Below, in pieces: positions 62,083-64,000 of a stretch of 64,000 nt of DNA. The position numbers and the translations under genes were made by a program. Within the stretch, counting starts at the first letter, position 1, and each line of letters starts with the position of its first letter. The DNA comes from Rhynchopus sp. YZ270_cl-10. Lineage: Eukaryota > Euglenozoa > Diplonemea > Diplonemida > Diplonemidae. The notes beneath the pieces are model-generated. The model did no database searches. It saw only the letters and a list, made by a program, of their open reading frames with translations, and was not told where the DNA came from. The stretch lies in NCBI GenBank assembly GCA_964035575.1, contig OZ037918.1:930001-994000 (forward strand), in the 5' to 3' direction.

Positions 62083-63837
62083 ATGATGAACGGGATGAAC
62101 GAGGTTGAACAGCGTGCACCGAAGTACCTGGACGACAGTGACGAGACGGACGAGGAGGAGGAGGAGCGCAACGAGGAGAAAACGTTCGCGGCACGGCTGT
62201 GGAACTACCTCTCCACGGCGATGTGGCTGGGTGTGGCGGGCGTGTGCACGCAGCAGTCCGACATGGTGGGTGTGCTCCTGCACTCCAACCTTGTCCGCAC
62301 GTACGTTCTCTACGTGGCGTACCTGCTCCTGGGGTTGACCTTCATAGGCGGGTTTTACATAACGTATGTGCCTTTTGGTTTGTGAAAGTTAGATAGGGAG
62401 AAGCGAATAATCGCGCAGCATAGGTTTGCCTGCCCCATGACCAACCTGCGTCGGGGGTCGGCTTCATACTGCGCAAGAGCAAATGGACAGCATGTAACCA
62501 GCACCCTAGCACTGACCTTGTGAGCTTGGGTGCCTTGGTGCGGCCCGACATTCAGAGAGAGACAAGAGAAACTCATCCAGCTGAGACAGGAGCACACTTG
62601 CTAGTAGTGATGACTCAACAGGAATTGTTGGAGAGAGAAGTGAGAAAAGAGACACAGTTGGGTCTTTCCCACATAGTTTTACACTTTTACACCCCGGCTC
62701 AGACCAGAGCACACTTTCTCGTAGTGTTGACTCAACAGGAAATGTTGGGCAGAAAACAAACATCTGTGTGCAGACTTTTTTTAAATCATCCAGCTGAGAC
62801 AGGAGCACACTTGCTAGTAGTGATGACTCAACAGGAATTGTTGGAGAGATATTCAAGAGAAACAGAAAACAAAAAAACCCAAAACGACAATAGCAATGCG
62901 CAGCATAGGTTTGCCTGCCCCATGACCAACCTGCGTCAGGGGTCGGCTTCATACTGCGCAAGAGCAAATGGACAGCATGTAACCAGCACCCTAGCACTGA
63001 CCTTGTGAGCTTGGGTGCCTTGGTGCGGCCCGACATTCAGAGAGAGACAAGAGAAACTCATCCAGCTGAGACAGGAGCACACTTGCTAGTAGTGATGACT
63101 CAACAGGAATTGTTGGAGAGAGAAGTGAGAAAAGAGACACAATTGGGTCTTTCCCACATAGTTTTTACACTTTTATACCCCGGCTCAGACCAGAGCACAC
63201 TTTCTCGTAGTGTTGACTCAACAGGAAATGTTGGGCAGAAAACAAACATCTGTGTGTAAAGCAGACTTTTTCAAATCATCCAGCTGAGACAGGAGCACAC
63301 TTGCTAGTAGTGATGACTCAACAGGAATTGTTGGAGAGATACGCGTGAGAAAAAGTTCTTCGTGTACACTGTACACAACACCACCACCACCACCACCACC
63401 ACCACCCCATCTCCTGCCTGCACCCCTCCCACACCCCTTTCCACCACCAACCCCCTCCACAGCCGCGTTGCCCACCCTGATGATTACGACAACGTGGTCC
63501 TCGAATCGTTTCCTAAACAGCCACATGCAGTGCCTGTTGTAACAGGTCTGTGGGTATCTGGAAGGTATGGACGCGGCCCCTGGCTGCACTGATAATTGCC
63601 ACATCATAATACACAATACAGCTATTATGTATTATGAGCAATTATCACAATACAGCCACCATCTGACACCCCCCTTAACCCTACACCCACAGCTTTGTGT
63701 TCTCTATTGCGATCTGGCCTGTGTACCACATGATGACATTCCCCCTGATGTTCGTCATGTTCATGGGGTTCGTTCACCTCCTCTACTTTATCCCCGGCAG
63801 CGCAGCACCGTCGGTGGAGTCTAGCAAAAAGAAATAA
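62083..63837 (+). CDS. Small multi-pass membrane protein, two exons
   Basis: Exons 62083-62363 and 63693-63837, phase 2, give 141 residues. A second Met follows the first at once. The N-terminal 33 residues are acidic (DDSDETDEEEEERNEE). Then come about three hydrophobic segments: MWLGVAGVC (short, near 43-51), VLYVAYLLLGLTFIGGFYIT (about 73-94) continued across the splice junction as FVFSIAIWPVY, and MTFPLMFVMFMGFVHLLYFI (about 107-127). The tail ends SSKKK, a lysine-rich end that can act as an ER retrieval signal. I do not recognise the family. The 1329-base intron is mostly the satellite array also found in RAB28. Confidence 0.7.
62414..63343 (+). repeat. Intronic satellite array, second location
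   Basis: Two units starting CGCAGCATAGGTTTGCCTGC at about 62414 and 62898, nearly identical to 41297-42343. It ends at the same internal point (TTGTTGGAGAGAT) as the RAB28 array. The first unit is shorter than the RAB28 one by about one internal repeat. Confidence 0.9.
63380..63403 (+). repeat. (CAC)n microsatellite in intron
   Basis: About eight CAC repeats 40 bases after the satellite array, followed by pyrimidine-rich sequence before the acceptor at 63692. Confidence 0.8.
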
Positions 63838-64000
63838 GCACACAACTCTCCCGTCTTTTTGTGACACTAGCTGGATGAATGAGGTCCGGAGGGGGAGGGG
63901 ATGGGATGAAGGGGCGGGGAGGGGAGAGTGCGCTGTGGTACCCAATTGAAGGTGTACCATCAACACTCTGTAGATGACTAGTTTTATAGTAAAGGCGTAG

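Overview
This is a nuclear contig from a eukaryotic protist. Compact coding blocks with conventional GT-AG introns alternate with long, AT-rich, homopolymer-rich spacers full of small repeats. All seventeen protein genes I can support lie on the + strand, and many have a pyrimidine tract plus AG a short way upstream of the start codon. One-directional gene order with possible trans-splice acceptors and only occasional cis-introns suggests a euglenozoan of diplonemid type. That assignment is an inference; no rRNA or other marker gene is present. RAB28, which acts with cilia and the BBSome in known systems, fits a flagellate.

Layout. 0-11 kb: an EF-hand protein, a three-exon PRA1-family protein, a proline-rich coiled-coil protein whose 3' end is duplicated just downstream, and a small CCCH-like zinc-finger protein. 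11-19.8 kb: no confident gene, but several inverted-repeat elements (0.1-1 kb) and a decayed minus-strand fragment that may be from a retroelement. 19.8-28.2 kb: a SAPS/PP6 regulatory subunit gene in three exons with a large repeat-filled intron, and COQ5 (ubiquinone methyltransferase) in three exons. 28.5-34.4 kb: a 1980-residue type I membrane protein with about 1450 residues of PTA-type repeat. 34.4-40.5 kb: repeats and a reverse-transcriptase retroelement remnant on the minus strand. 40.5-48.7 kb: RAB28, an HSDL2-like short-chain dehydrogenase with a peroxisomal C-terminus, and a secreted multicopper oxidase. 50.6-64 kb: a PPR-like helical-repeat protein, a secreted protein with a levanase-associated type domain, a single-pass membrane protein with a long charged tail, an unrecognised protein, a BuGZ/ZNF207 homologue, and a small multi-pass membrane protein.

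The genes form no pathway. They are a housekeeping mix: trafficking (PRA1, RAB28), phosphatase regulation (SAPS), quinone synthesis (COQ5), mitosis or splicing (BuGZ), and secretion or the cell surface (PTA protein, oxidase, carbohydrate-binding-like protein).

The most striking signal is in the spacers. Several families of 30-110 bp modules recur many times, all apparently on the gene strand. Two families share a loop (ACGAGAG), a 3' bulge and an outer stem AGRTG/CATCT but have different inner stems that still pair. A third has the same layout with outer stem AGTGC/GCACT. Copies also sit inside introns. Compensatory changes of this kind point to a selected RNA or DNA hairpin or a structured SINE family. 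Also notable are near-identical satellite arrays in introns of two unrelated genes, MITE families with clear terminal repeats, and MITEs nested in MITEs.
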